This document shows positions 17,555-25,751 of a stretch of 64,000 nt of DNA, piece by piece (position 1 is the first letter of the stretch; each line of letters starts with the position of its first letter). The DNA lies in assembly GCF_000317675.1 (NCBI RefSeq), contig NC_019776.1, positions 124,001 to 188,000 on the forward strand, in the 5' to 3' direction. This DNA comes from Cyanobacterium aponinum PCC 10605 (GTDB taxonomy: Bacteria; Cyanobacteriota; Cyanobacteriia; Cyanobacteriales; Cyanobacteriaceae). The notes beneath the pieces are model-generated. The model was not told where the DNA came from and searched no databases. It was given only the letters and a program-made list of their open reading frames with translations. A program made the translations under genes and the position numbers.

Positions 17555-17825
17555 AAACAAGCAATTATAAAAATATAGGTTTTCACTATTGTTGTTGAAC
17601 TACTCAAATTGAAGAAAGAAGTAATAGACTATGTTTTTACTACGTACGATAAAAACACCCTGTTAACCCTTAAAAGTTAAGGACTTAAGACACGAATAAC
17701 ACCCCATAAATTTAGACATAGCCATGCTACCACTTCCATTAAGAATCGTTACAATTTATCTTTGTTGCAACAATCGTTTGAACATAGTTCTATCAGAACC
17801 ACTGAAGTTTATCTCAATTAACCTC
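17555..17825. other. Gene-free stretch between iterons and element A copy 2
   Basis: About 270 bases of AT-rich DNA. It contains a CCCTTAAAAGTTAAGGACTT-like inverted repeat at about 17667-17687 and no ORF that I can support. It may hold promoters for either neighbour. Nothing else is recognisable. Confidence 0.4.
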
Positions 17826-18098
17826 TAACCTCAGTTCGGTTTAAGAATATTGGATAAGGGTAGGTGTCAGGTTTCAGGTTGCAGGTTACAGGTTGCAGGT
17901 GTTGAGAGAAAGTAATAAGTAACGAGTAATAAGTAATAAATAATGAGTGTTCGGGGTTTTTAATTCCTAATTCTTAATTTTTCCTTTGCCCTCCCCCCTC
18001 TCGAGGGGGGATAAAGGGGGGTTTGCCTCTTGCCTCTTGCCTTTTGCCTTTTTTTCTCCATCATTCATAGATGAAAATTTATCCCGAACTCAGGTTTA
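17826..18098 (+). repeat. MITE-like element family A, copy 2
   Basis: A 273-bp copy with the same terminal inverted repeats (TAACCTCAGTTCGG at the left, CCGAACTCAGGTTTA at the right) and the same end blocks as copy 1. The interior has the same order of heptad modules but different copy numbers: one extra AGGTTAC/AGGTTGC unit and extra AGTAATA units. The internal hairpin of C6-TCTCGA-G6 type is at about 17994-18010. No coding sequence is present. Confidence 0.8.
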
Positions 18099-18190
18099 AT
18101 AGGTTAAGGGATATTAAGAATATCTTTGTCTATGAATAAAAATACTTAGAATGAGGTCAATGTAAAACTAAAAACCAGTAATTTTTGATC

Positions 18191-20509
18191 ATGACGACAC
18201 TTAATGGGCAAGTTATTGCCAATGGCGAGGGTATCAGATTCGGACAGGTATTGGTATATAAATCAGATTTAAAAGAGGCTAATCTTGTTGGACAAACTAC
18301 CACTAATGGGAATGGTTCATTTCAATTTAATTTAGACAATTTTAGTGAAGATGATCTTTTTTATATTGTTGCTTCTGAAAGTAATGCTGAAGATAGTGAA
18401 GTTATCCTAATCAATGCCATTGGTAATGTTAATCCTAATTCAGATAGTCAAAATATTACTATCAATGAGAGAACTACTATCGCCTCCACTTATGCTTTAG
18501 CTCAGTTTATCAGCGATGAAGGTTTTATTTTTGGTCCTTCTCCGGGGTTGGATAATGCTTTTTCCATTGTGCCGAATATTGCCAATATTGAAACGGGTGA
18601 GGCAGGAGTAATTATTGCCAATGAAGATAATGAAGAAGCCCTGTTAATTTTTAATACTCTGGTTAATACTTTATCTGCTAGTATCGCTACTGAGCAAAAT
18701 CGCAATACTCTTTTTGATATAACTACTTTACCAAACGGCGATCGCCCTGAAAGCACTTTTGAGGCATTATTTAATTTAGCAGAAGAATTAAACCAAACTC
18801 TGAGTGAAGCCAATGCTAGAAGTTTTTTCCGTTTAGCAGAATCTGCCTCTAATCCTTTACCTATGTTAGAGGAATTTCGCACCACTTTACCTATTCCCCT
18901 TCACTATACCGCAGGTGGGATGTATGCGGTAGGTAGAATGGCTTTTGATAGTCAGGGTAACGCTTGGATTGCTAACAATTGGGATTATCAGTCTTTTCTT
19001 AATGGAGAAGGCGATCCCGAAGGGATCTGCTGCGCAGCACGCATCCCAGCCAGTCAGATAACAGTTTTAAATCCAGCCGGAGAGCCAATTTTAGGCAGTC
19101 CTATTATTGACAGTCCCATTCCCGACACCAGTTTAGTTAATGGGGTAGGTTACGGAGTGGCGGTAGGAGCAGATGATAAAGCGTGGTTTGCTAACTATGG
19201 TAACGGTTCTATTGTTCGTTTTACCCCTGACTTTGAAAATAACACGGCTAATTTAGACCTGTGGAGTAGTGCAGGTATCCAAGAAAATGATAACCCCCAA
19301 GGAATTGCTATTGATCAAGAAGGCAATCTTTGGATTCCCAATAGTGGAGGCTTTGCGGATTTAGATGATTTAGGCTCAGTCACCGTTTATCCTCAAGGTA
19401 ATCCATCTCAGGCGGTTACTTTCACCAATAATGATGTCATCGGTAAACCTTTTAACATTACCATTGATAACGAAGGATTGGCATGGGTAACAAATGATCA
19501 AGCAGGAAATAGTAGTGTTACTATCCTTGACTATGAAGATGGAGAAATCAAATTAATCGACAACATTCCCACCAACGCACCCCCTACATCCCCTCCTTTT
19601 CCCCACACCTTTGGCACACCGAGAACCGTTGCTTTCGATACAGAGGGCAACGCATGGGTTACAAACTGGACAACTTCTAGTTTAACTTTCATTGATAAAG
19701 AGACAAAAGAAACTCAAGAATTTCCCCTTGGTTTAGAAAATTTTGGCTTGTGGGGCTTATCTGTGGACTCAGGAAATCAAGTTTGGGCAGGGGGTTTTGA
19801 TAATTTTAGTTTAGTACTCCTCAATCAAGAAAATTCCAGAAATTCCACTGTTTTTGAAAGTGAAGCTCTACAGCATATTACAGCCGTACAAGTTGACCCT
19901 AGTGGTAATATTTGGTTAGCTAACAACTGGACAAGAGAAAGTTCTGTGTCAGATCCAGAAAATATAGTTGGTGGTGATGGAGTTGTACAATTTGTCGGTT
20001 TAGCAGATCCCGTTGAGCCTCCTTTAATTGGTACACCAGTAGATCCAGCAGATAAACCTGAAAACCTTTTAACCACTACCTTTAATCGTTTTCAAAATAG
20101 CGATCGCCCCGGCACTTATTTATATGCTAACGAAACCGAAAGCGAAGTTATCCGCCGAGATTTTACCAACTTTGTCGAAGAAGGATTTGCGTTTAAAGCC
20201 TCCAGCACAGAAAATGATACTTTAATTCGTTTGAATCGCTTTCAAAATACGGACGTACCCGGAACTTATCTTTATGCTAGCGAGGAAGAAAGCATTAGCA
20301 TTAGAGAAAATAATCCTAACTTTGTCGAAGAAGGAATCGCTTTTTATGCCTATGACGCAGATGCTAATATGGCGACGGACTTTTACCGTTTTCAAAATAC
20401 CCAACAACCCGGTACTTATATTTATGTTACAGAAACAGAAAAAAATAATATCTTAGAAAATTTCCCTCAATTTACCCTTGAAGGGGTAGCTTTTGAAGCG
20501 TTGACATAA
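18191..20509 (+). CDS. Large beta-propeller protein with C-terminal DUF5648-like repeats
   Basis: A protein of 772 residues. An N-terminal carboxypeptidase-regulatory-like beta domain (LNGQVIANGEGIRFGQVLVYKSD...) is followed by a helical linker. A Vgb/NHL-type beta-propeller then occupies about 240-615, with repeated GNAWIANNW, GNLWIPNSG, GLAWVTND, GNAWVTNW and GNIWLANNW blades. Three repeats of about 50 residues lie at the C-terminus (each NRFQN..PGTYLYA..E......NFVEEGFAF), resembling DUF5648. No signal peptide is seen; extracellular or surface carbohydrate or protein binding is inference. I prefer the ATG at 18191 to the TTG at 18185. A palindromic repeat at 19011-19047 adds GDPEGICCAARIP within the propeller. 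The gene is flanked by two family A elements. Confidence 0.75.
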   Translation: MTTLNGQVIANGEGIRFGQVLVYKSDLKEANLVGQTTTNGNGSFQFNLDNFSEDDLFYIVASESNAEDSEVILINAIGNVNPNSDSQNITINERTTIASTYALAQFISDEGFIFGPSPGLDNAFSIVPNIANIETGEAGVIIANEDNEEALLIFNTLVNTLSASIATEQNRNTLFDITTLPNGDRPESTFEALFNLAEELNQTLSEANARSFFRLAESASNPLPMLEEFRTTLPIPLHYTAGGMYAVGRMAFDSQGNAWIANNWDYQSFLNGEGDPEGICCAARIPASQITVLNPAGEPILGSPIIDSPIPDTSLVNGVGYGVAVGADDKAWFANYGNGSIVRFTPDFENNTANLDLWSSAGIQENDNPQGIAIDQEGNLWIPNSGGFADLDDLGSVTVYPQGNPSQAVTFTNNDVIGKPFNITIDNEGLAWVTNDQAGNSSVTILDYEDGEIKLIDNIPTNAPPTSPPFPHTFGTPRTVAFDTEGNAWVTNWTTSSLTFIDKETKETQEFPLGLENFGLWGLSVDSGNQVWAGGFDNFSLVLLNQENSRNSTVFESEALQHITAVQVDPSGNIWLANNWTRESSVSDPENIVGGDGVVQFVGLADPVEPPLIGTPVDPADKPENLLTTTFNRFQNSDRPGTYLYANETESEVIRRDFTNFVEEGFAFKASSTENDTLIRLNRFQNTDVPGTYLYASEEESISIRENNPNFVEEGIAFYAYDADANMATDFYRFQNTQQPGTYIYVTETEKNNILENFPQFTLEGVAFEALT
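19011..19047 (+). repeat. Palindromic repeat inserted in frame in the propeller gene
   Basis: A GC-rich palindromic segment (GCGATCCC-GAAGGGATC then TGCTGCGCAGCA) in an AT-rich gene. It is read in frame as DPEGICCAAR, a Cys-Cys peptide unlike the surrounding blades. It resembles the small palindromic repeats scattered in cyanobacterial genomes. Confidence 0.65.
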
Positions 20510-20637
20510 ATCCACTGAAGAATTAGCAATTAGTAATTAAAACCTAAAACCTGCCTCCTAACACCTGAAACTTATTTCCAAACTTTGTACCCTTTGCAGA
20601 ATGAGTGCAGTGAAATCGCCGAACCCAAGTTCACTAA
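20510..20637. other. Gap left of element A copy 3
   Basis: Heptad-type DNA (AACCTAAAACCTGCC) downstream of the propeller gene. No gene or clear terminator is visible. Confidence 0.35.
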
Positions 20638-20838
20638 TTAACCTCAATTCGGTTTAAGAATATTGGATAAGGATAGATGTCAGGTTTCAGGTTGCAGGTT
20701 GCAGGTGTTAGGTTTAAGGGAGTAATGAGTAACGAGTAACGAGTAATTATCAACTATTCACCCCAACACTATTTACCTTTGCCCCTTGCCCTTTTTCCAT
20801 CATTCATAGATGAAAATTTATCCCGAACTCAGGTTAAT
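20638..20838 (+). repeat. MITE-like element family A, copy 3 (short)
   Basis: A 201-bp copy. It starts TTAACCTCAATTCGG and ends CCGAACTCAGGTTAA, with the GAATATTGGATAAGG and TCATTCATAGATGAAAATTT blocks conserved. The middle lacks the G/C hairpin seen in copies 1 and 2 and has fewer heptads. The size differences of 201, 254 and 273 bp are therefore due to the internal repeats. Confidence 0.8.
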
Positions 20839-20901
20839 TATCTGGAACGATGTCGGGTTATAATTACTACCATTGCTTAATATGATGATTTTTTTATAAG
20901 A

Positions 20902-21450
20902 ATGGATATTAATAATTTTTTAGATAAATTTGTTGGTGATTGGTTTTCTCAACGCACTACTTATCATCTTCCTCAAAATCAAGTAGATAATGCAAAAGCT
21001 AATGTTACTCTTACTCTTTTAACTGCTGATGATAGCAAAATAACTCAGTTAGCTAACCAATATCATTTTAATCTCGATTTAAGTTTAGGTGCGTTCGGCG
21101 TAGCCGCACCCTTGGTGCTCGCATCTAGTTGGGATAATTCACCTGATTGGGGAAAACCAAAACAAACAGGAGAAAGTTTAATGTTAATATTCCGTTCTGA
21201 AAATGATCTCAATAAGGGTAATATTGTCAGAATTACTAACTCATCGGAAATAGTTAAAGGAGAATATGTTTTAGCAGAGGATGAGTCATTAATTTTAAGA
21301 ATAATAAAAGATGATCAATACCTTGAGGAAAGAATTAATTTTGCCAGTGATAATTTACGCCTAAGAAATACTATTTTCAAACACAATAATCAAGTACGGC
21401 AGACTTGCTTTTATTCCGAAATCAAAAGAGTAGTTAAAAAAGAAGATTAG
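20902..21450 (+). CDS. cpcS: CpcS/CpeS-family phycobiliprotein lyase
   Basis: A 182-residue protein of the lipocalin-like bilin lyase family that attaches phycocyanobilin or a related bilin to a cysteine of phycobiliprotein subunits (commonly Cys-84). Family landmarks are the opening FVGDWFSQRTTYHL, the mid-protein SSWDNSPDWGKP, and the C-terminal block EERINFASDNLRLRNTIFK...CFYSEIKRV. It is close to CpcS as I recall it, but CpcU or CpeS cannot be excluded, so the symbol is tentative. An in-frame palindromic repeat at 21089-21124 encodes the odd peptide GAFGVAAPLVLA between two strands and probably lengthens a loop. The start follows family length. No phycobiliprotein gene is next to it. Confidence 0.82.
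   Translation: MDINNFLDKFVGDWFSQRTTYHLPQNQVDNAKANVTLTLLTADDSKITQLANQYHFNLDLSLGAFGVAAPLVLASSWDNSPDWGKPKQTGESLMLIFRSENDLNKGNIVRITNSSEIVKGEYVLAEDESLILRIIKDDQYLEERINFASDNLRLRNTIFKHNNQVRQTCFYSEIKRVVKKED
21089..21124 (+). repeat. Palindromic repeat inserted in frame in the bilin lyase gene
   Basis: GTGCGTTCGGCGTAGCCGCACC followed by CTTGGTGCTCGC, a GC-rich stem-loop sequence. It is nearly the same as the copy in the beta-lactamase-like gene at 54044-54080 and is related to that at 49830-49854. It is read in frame as GAFGVAAPLVLA. Confidence 0.75.
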
Positions 21451-21519
21451 TTTAATAATTTTAGTAATAAATAGTTATCTATAATTTTCATCAAAATAGT
21501 ATTTGAAAACTAAATTTAT

Positions 21520-23067
21520 ATGTTTTTTAGACCCTTATATAAAGCCTTTATTTTCGGATTAATAATCTTTTTTGCTTGGACAAATAATTGTGAACTAGCT
21601 TTAGCTAAAATATCCCTAAATGAAAGCAATCAATCCATAGAACCCTATCTTAACCAAGTAAAAGAAGACATAACAGAATTTACCCTTAGCAACGGTATTC
21701 ATTTTATCGTTTTAGAAAATCACCAAGCCCCCGTTATTTCTTTTAACACTTATGTGGATGTTGGTGGTGCTAATGAACCAGAAGGAAAAACAGGAGTCGC
21801 CCATTTTTTAGAACATTTAGCCTTTAAGGGTACGAAGGAAATTGGTACGATCAACTATGAAAAAGAAAAACAGATTTTAGAAGAATTAGATAAAACTTTT
21901 CAACAGATAAAAGAAGCTAAAAAAGAGAATAATCAAGAACAATTAACCGAGTTAGAAAATAAATTTGAACAGTTAAATAATCAAGCCCATAATTTAGTTA
22001 AGCAAAATGAATTTGGACAAATAATAGAGCTGGAAGGTGGAGTTGGTCTAAATGCAGCAACTTCGGCAGATTCAACGGTTTACTTTTACAATTTTCCCTC
22101 TAACAAATTGGAATTATGGATGTATTTAGAATCCGATCGCTTCTTGAATCCAGTTTTTAGGGAATTTTATCAGGAAAAACAAGTAATTCTTGAAGAAAGA
22201 AAATTGCGTACAGACAATTCTCCTGTAGGCAAAATGGTAGAAGCCTTTTTAGATAGCGCTTTTACTACTCATCCTTATAAACGCCCTGTCATCGGTTATG
22301 AAGAAGATATTATTAACTTAACCAGAGAGGATGTACAAAATTTCTTTGATAGTTACTATGGGGGTAATAATATTACTATTGCCATTGTCGGAGATGTTGA
22401 CCCCAAAGAAGTTAAGCAAATGGCTAATAAATACTTCGGGCGTTTTCCTTCTAGCACCAAACCCGCTAAACTAAATATAGTCGAACCAAAACAAACTGAA
22501 ACAAGAGAAGTTGCGATCGAATATCCTTCACAACCTTGGTATTTAGAAGGCTACCATATCCCTAACATTAACGATCCTGATTATGTGGTTTATGATATTA
22601 TCAGTTCTATTTTGAGTAGCGGACGCACTTCCCGGTTGTATCAATCCTTAGTAGATGAACAAAAAATAGCTCTTTCGGCCGCAGGGTTTAACGGTTTTCC
22701 CGGAGACAAATACCCCAATTTAATGTTATTTTATGCCATGTTAGCTCCTGAAAGACAATTGGAAGATTTAGAAGTAGCTTTACACGAACAGATAGAAAAA
22801 TTAAAATCAGACTTAGTCACAGAAGAAGAATTACAAAGGGTAAAAACTCAAGCTAGAGCTAGTTTACTGCGTAGTCTTAACTCTAATGCAGGTATGGCGA
22901 AGTTATTAGCAGAATATCAAGCGAAAACAGGAGATTGGCGTAATTTGTTTTTAAGTTTAGACAAAATTTCTGCCGTTACTGCCCAAGATATTCAAAGGGT
23001 TGCTCAAAATACTTTTACCTCCGACAATAAAACCGTAGGTAGATTGATTACAAAACCTATGAATTAG
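21520..23067 (+). CDS. M16 family zinc metalloprotease
   Basis: A 515-residue exported peptidase of the pitrilysin/processing-peptidase family. The N-terminus is a signal peptide or anchor (hydrophobic residues 8-22, then a CELALA processing region). The inverted zinc motif HFLEH is at 95-99, with H95, E98 and H99. The third ligand region lies downstream in GLNAATSADSTVYFYNF...LWMYLESDR. An insertion of about 60 residues rich in Lys, Glu and Gln, predicted coiled coil, separates these. The C-terminal M16 domain shows LSSGRTSRLYQSLVDEQ. Many bacterial M16 proteins work as a pair, with the second subunit inactive; no partner gene is next door. Substrate unknown; the periplasm is likely. Confidence 0.88.
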   Translation: MFFRPLYKAFIFGLIIFFAWTNNCELALAKISLNESNQSIEPYLNQVKEDITEFTLSNGIHFIVLENHQAPVISFNTYVDVGGANEPEGKTGVAHFLEHLAFKGTKEIGTINYEKEKQILEELDKTFQQIKEAKKENNQEQLTELENKFEQLNNQAHNLVKQNEFGQIIELEGGVGLNAATSADSTVYFYNFPSNKLELWMYLESDRFLNPVFREFYQEKQVILEERKLRTDNSPVGKMVEAFLDSAFTTHPYKRPVIGYEEDIINLTREDVQNFFDSYYGGNNITIAIVGDVDPKEVKQMANKYFGRFPSSTKPAKLNIVEPKQTETREVAIEYPSQPWYLEGYHIPNINDPDYVVYDIISSILSSGRTSRLYQSLVDEQKIALSAAGFNGFPGDKYPNLMLFYAMLAPERQLEDLEVALHEQIEKLKSDLVTEEELQRVKTQARASLLRSLNSNAGMAKLLAEYQAKTGDWRNLFLSLDKISAVTAQDIQRVAQNTFTSDNKTVGRLITKPMN

Positions 23068-23149
23068 GAAAGTTCAGAGTTGAGAAAGAGGTGTCAGGTT
23101 TTAGGGTATTGGAATATTTGGGGATGAGGTGATGAGGGGAGAGGGAGAT

Positions 23150-23251
23150 GGGGGATTTTTGTTCATAAAGTTTTAACTAATAGAAAAAAATCCTTGTATC
23201 TCTTACTCTCACTTAATCTCAGTTAACCTAATTTTTTACTTTGAAACAGCC
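23150..23251 (+). repeat. MITE-like element family C, copy 2 (left end lost)
   Basis: About 100 bp matching the copy at 54826-54965 closely (shared blocks TTCATAAAGTTTTAACTAAT, CTCAGTTAACCTAATTTTTT) and ending TGAAACAGCC. The left inverted repeat GGCTGTTTCA is absent; heptad-type G/A repeats replace it. The rest of the 23068-23351 gap is heptad DNA, ending with CTCCGAACTCAAATTA, a decayed family A end. Confidence 0.7.
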
Positions 23252-23351
23252 CTGCTTTGAGAGAGGGGATAAAAAGAGGGAAATTTCTTTTTTATCTTAA
23301 CTCCGAACTCAAATTATTGCCCATTGCCCTTTTAACTTTGCTTTTTATTTA

Positions 23352-24692
23352 TTATCTTCCTGAGTATAATGCTACTTTAAGACCCGATCGCGGATGTAAA
23401 GATGGAATACGATCTAAAGATAAATCCTGATTTGGTTCTAATTGCCAATGATAGTTTCTCAATAATAGACTAGCAAAAATTTTCATCTCTAATTGGGCAA
23501 AAGCGTAACCGAGACAAAATCTTGCACCACCGCCAAAACCCACTAAACTAAAGTCAGTCTTTTTATGTTCCATTCTCTGACTATTGAATCTTTCAGGATC
23601 AAATTTTTTCGGTTCAGTATAGATGTTAGGATCTTTATGAGTCCTTTCTATTCTATACAATACTTGCCATCCTTTCGGCACATAGTAGCCATTATAAACA
23701 AAAGGCTTAACTACTCCTCTAAAACCACCAGCAACGGGAGGATATAACCTTTCTACTTCTTTTAATACTTGGTCTAAATAGGTCATTTTTTTGATCTGTT
23801 CCATCGTAAAATCAGACTCATCCATCAGAGTTTTTTGTTCTAAAATAGCCTTTTCCCGCACTTCGGGATTTTGTGCCAAAGCCATACAAAAAGAAGTTAA
23901 CATGGAGGTTGTAGTTTCATGTCCTGCGAATAGCATTAATAGGGCTTGAACTTTGATTTGGGCTTCAGAAAAACGGTTGCCTTCTTCATCTTGGCTCTGA
24001 AGTAGTAGGCTTATGGTATCTTCTTTTAGGTTATTTTTCCGTTTCTCGATTTCTTTTTCTATGTGTTGCAAAAGAAAATCCCTAGCTTTTAGAGCTTTAC
24101 CATAGTTAGTAAACGGTAGATTAAAGGGAAAAGCAAACAAGCCTTTAGTTAATTCGCCAAACTTTTGAGAAAGTAGCTTAATTTCTTCCCGATTGTCCAT
24201 TTCACTGCCCAACAATAGCACACTAGCAATCTCAAAGGTCATTTCTTTCATTTCTGGAAATAGGGTCAATTTCCCCATTTCTGCCCATTTTTTCAAGGTG
24301 CGATCGATGATTTCTTTCATGGTGTTAAAATATTTAGTCAATGCCACCCCATGAAATGCGGGCATCAGCAAACGTCTATTTTTTTGATGAATCTCTCCAT
24401 CTTGAAGAAATAGGGATTCTCCCAATAAAGTACGGAAATTTTCAGGCCATCCTTCTCGCCATGAAAAGTGATCGAAATGAGTTTGTAAGATAAAATGATT
24501 CGCTTCCGCACCAACCATAAATACAGTGGGTTTACCGATAATATTGGTTTTGAATATTGAGCCATATTTGGCTTCTTTTTTATTCCCGAAATTTGGGTCT
24601 TTTATAAAGCTGAGGGTTTCACCCATTAAGGGTAAACCAAAACTACCAGGGGGAAGCGGATATTCTTGTTTTTTCTCTCGATTAATAGTCAT
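23352..24692 (-). CDS. Cytochrome P450, CYP120 type
   Basis: A 446-residue soluble P450 monooxygenase. It has the proline-rich start (YPLPPGSFGLPLMGETL), the oxygen-binding I-helix motif LFAGHETTTS, the K-helix ExxR in KEVERLYPPV and the heme-thiolate loop FGGGARFCLGYAFA, with Cys as the heme ligand. The wording is close to cyanobacterial CYP120A1 of Synechocystis (444 residues), which hydroxylates retinoic acid. A retinoid or apocarotenoid substrate here is inference. It needs a ferredoxin-type electron donor not encoded here. It is divergent from the DUF6398 gene, and the two starts are 55 bases apart. Confidence 0.9.
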   Translation of the reverse strand: MTINREKKQEYPLPPGSFGLPLMGETLSFIKDPNFGNKKEAKYGSIFKTNIIGKPTVFMVGAEANHFILQTHFDHFSWREGWPENFRTLLGESLFLQDGEIHQKNRRLLMPAFHGVALTKYFNTMKEIIDRTLKKWAEMGKLTLFPEMKEMTFEIASVLLLGSEMDNREEIKLLSQKFGELTKGLFAFPFNLPFTNYGKALKARDFLLQHIEKEIEKRKNNLKEDTISLLLQSQDEEGNRFSEAQIKVQALLMLFAGHETTTSMLTSFCMALAQNPEVREKAILEQKTLMDESDFTMEQIKKMTYLDQVLKEVERLYPPVAGGFRGVVKPFVYNGYYVPKGWQVLYRIERTHKDPNIYTEPKKFDPERFNSQRMEHKKTDFSLVGFGGGARFCLGYAFAQLEMKIFASLLLRNYHWQLEPNQDLSLDRIPSLHPRSGLKVALYSGR

Positions 24693-24746
24693 TTTTTTCT
24701 GAATAATTTGCTAAAGTTTGAGAATAAATTTACTTTATTTCACATT

Positions 24747-25751
24747 ATGACTTTTCAGCTTAATAAACTAGATAATCTTGATTTTGATGAAGGACAGGAA
24801 ATCATTGAAGATTATATAGAAGATGCTATTTGGGATTTTGTTGATTCTCCCGTAGGACAAGAATATATAAAAACAAGAGAGCAAGGAGGTTTTTGGATTC
24901 ACCACTTTATTGAATTCGGTTATATGTATGAGGGTTATACCCTTTCAACCATGACTGTTAGCGATGTAAAAACTATCATGGAATATATCCTCCCCCGTAA
25001 ATTGATGATTTTGAATGAAGAAGAAGTGGAAGATGCGATTCCTGAATTAATTGCTTTTTGGCAATATTTGGGAGAAACTCATAAACGAAAAACGGCAAAA
25101 GGGATTATCAAATATCTAAAGACTTTGGAAAATAAATTTACCGCTATGATGACCGATGATAGCTCTGGTAGTTTTGTCAAATCAATGTTGATGAATGCCC
25201 ATAAATCAGGATTAGATATGACATCAGAAGAAGCATTAATAAAATTTCTTCAAGGTCAAAGTCAGAATAAAGTCTCATCTGATAAAAATCTTCAAGTTTC
25301 TCAACTACTTGGGAAAAGCACCATTCCCCCCTCCATGAAAAATAAATATGATGAAATAACCAATTTAACAGATGATTTTTGTCGCAATTATCTTAATGAC
25401 GAATATTTAGAATTTTCAAGAAAATTAACCACCGTTTTATGTAACTATCAACCATCCCCATTAAATAAAGGTAAGGCAAAATCTTGGGCTTGTGGTATTA
25501 TTCATGCTTTAGGGATGATCAACTTTTTAGCAGATTCTTCTTTTGAACCTTATATGAAATCTTCAGAACTTTATCAACGTTTCGGGGTTTCAGAAAGTAC
25601 AGGTTGCGGAAAATCAAAACAAATTCGTGATTTACTGGAAATGAGCAGATTGGATCAAGAATGGATGATGCCTAGTGTTTCTGAAAGTCATCCAATGTCG
25701 GCAATTGCCAATATAGCAAGCACCTTGAAGCAAATCTTGGATTGGGAATAA
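24747..25751 (+). CDS. DUF6398-domain protein
   Basis: A 334-residue soluble protein counted from the ATG at 24747. The frame is open further upstream but runs into the divergent P450 start, so I reject that extension. The N-terminal half (1-160) is helical and acidic with no known motif. The C-terminal part, from MKNKYDEITNLTDDFCRNYLNDEYLEF through KGKAKSWACGIIHALGMINFL to GVSESTGCGKSKQIRDLL, matches DUF6398. That domain occurs in many bacteria, often fused to plasmid pRiA4b-like or SEC-C domains, and may be nucleic-acid related (inference). The last 80 bases overlap the antisense AbfB-like reading frame. Confidence 0.75.
   Translation: MTFQLNKLDNLDFDEGQEIIEDYIEDAIWDFVDSPVGQEYIKTREQGGFWIHHFIEFGYMYEGYTLSTMTVSDVKTIMEYILPRKLMILNEEEVEDAIPELIAFWQYLGETHKRKTAKGIIKYLKTLENKFTAMMTDDSSGSFVKSMLMNAHKSGLDMTSEEALIKFLQGQSQNKVSSDKNLQVSQLLGKSTIPPSMKNKYDEITNLTDDFCRNYLNDEYLEFSRKLTTVLCNYQPSPLNKGKAKSWACGIIHALGMINFLADSSFEPYMKSSELYQRFGVSESTGCGKSKQIRDLLEMSRLDQEWMMPSVSESHPMSAIANIASTLKQILDWE

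Noticed and set aside
17665-17690. Possible terminator hairpin AACCCTTAAAAGTTAAGG
   Set aside because: The stem is short and AT-rich with no T-run, and no gene ends before it.
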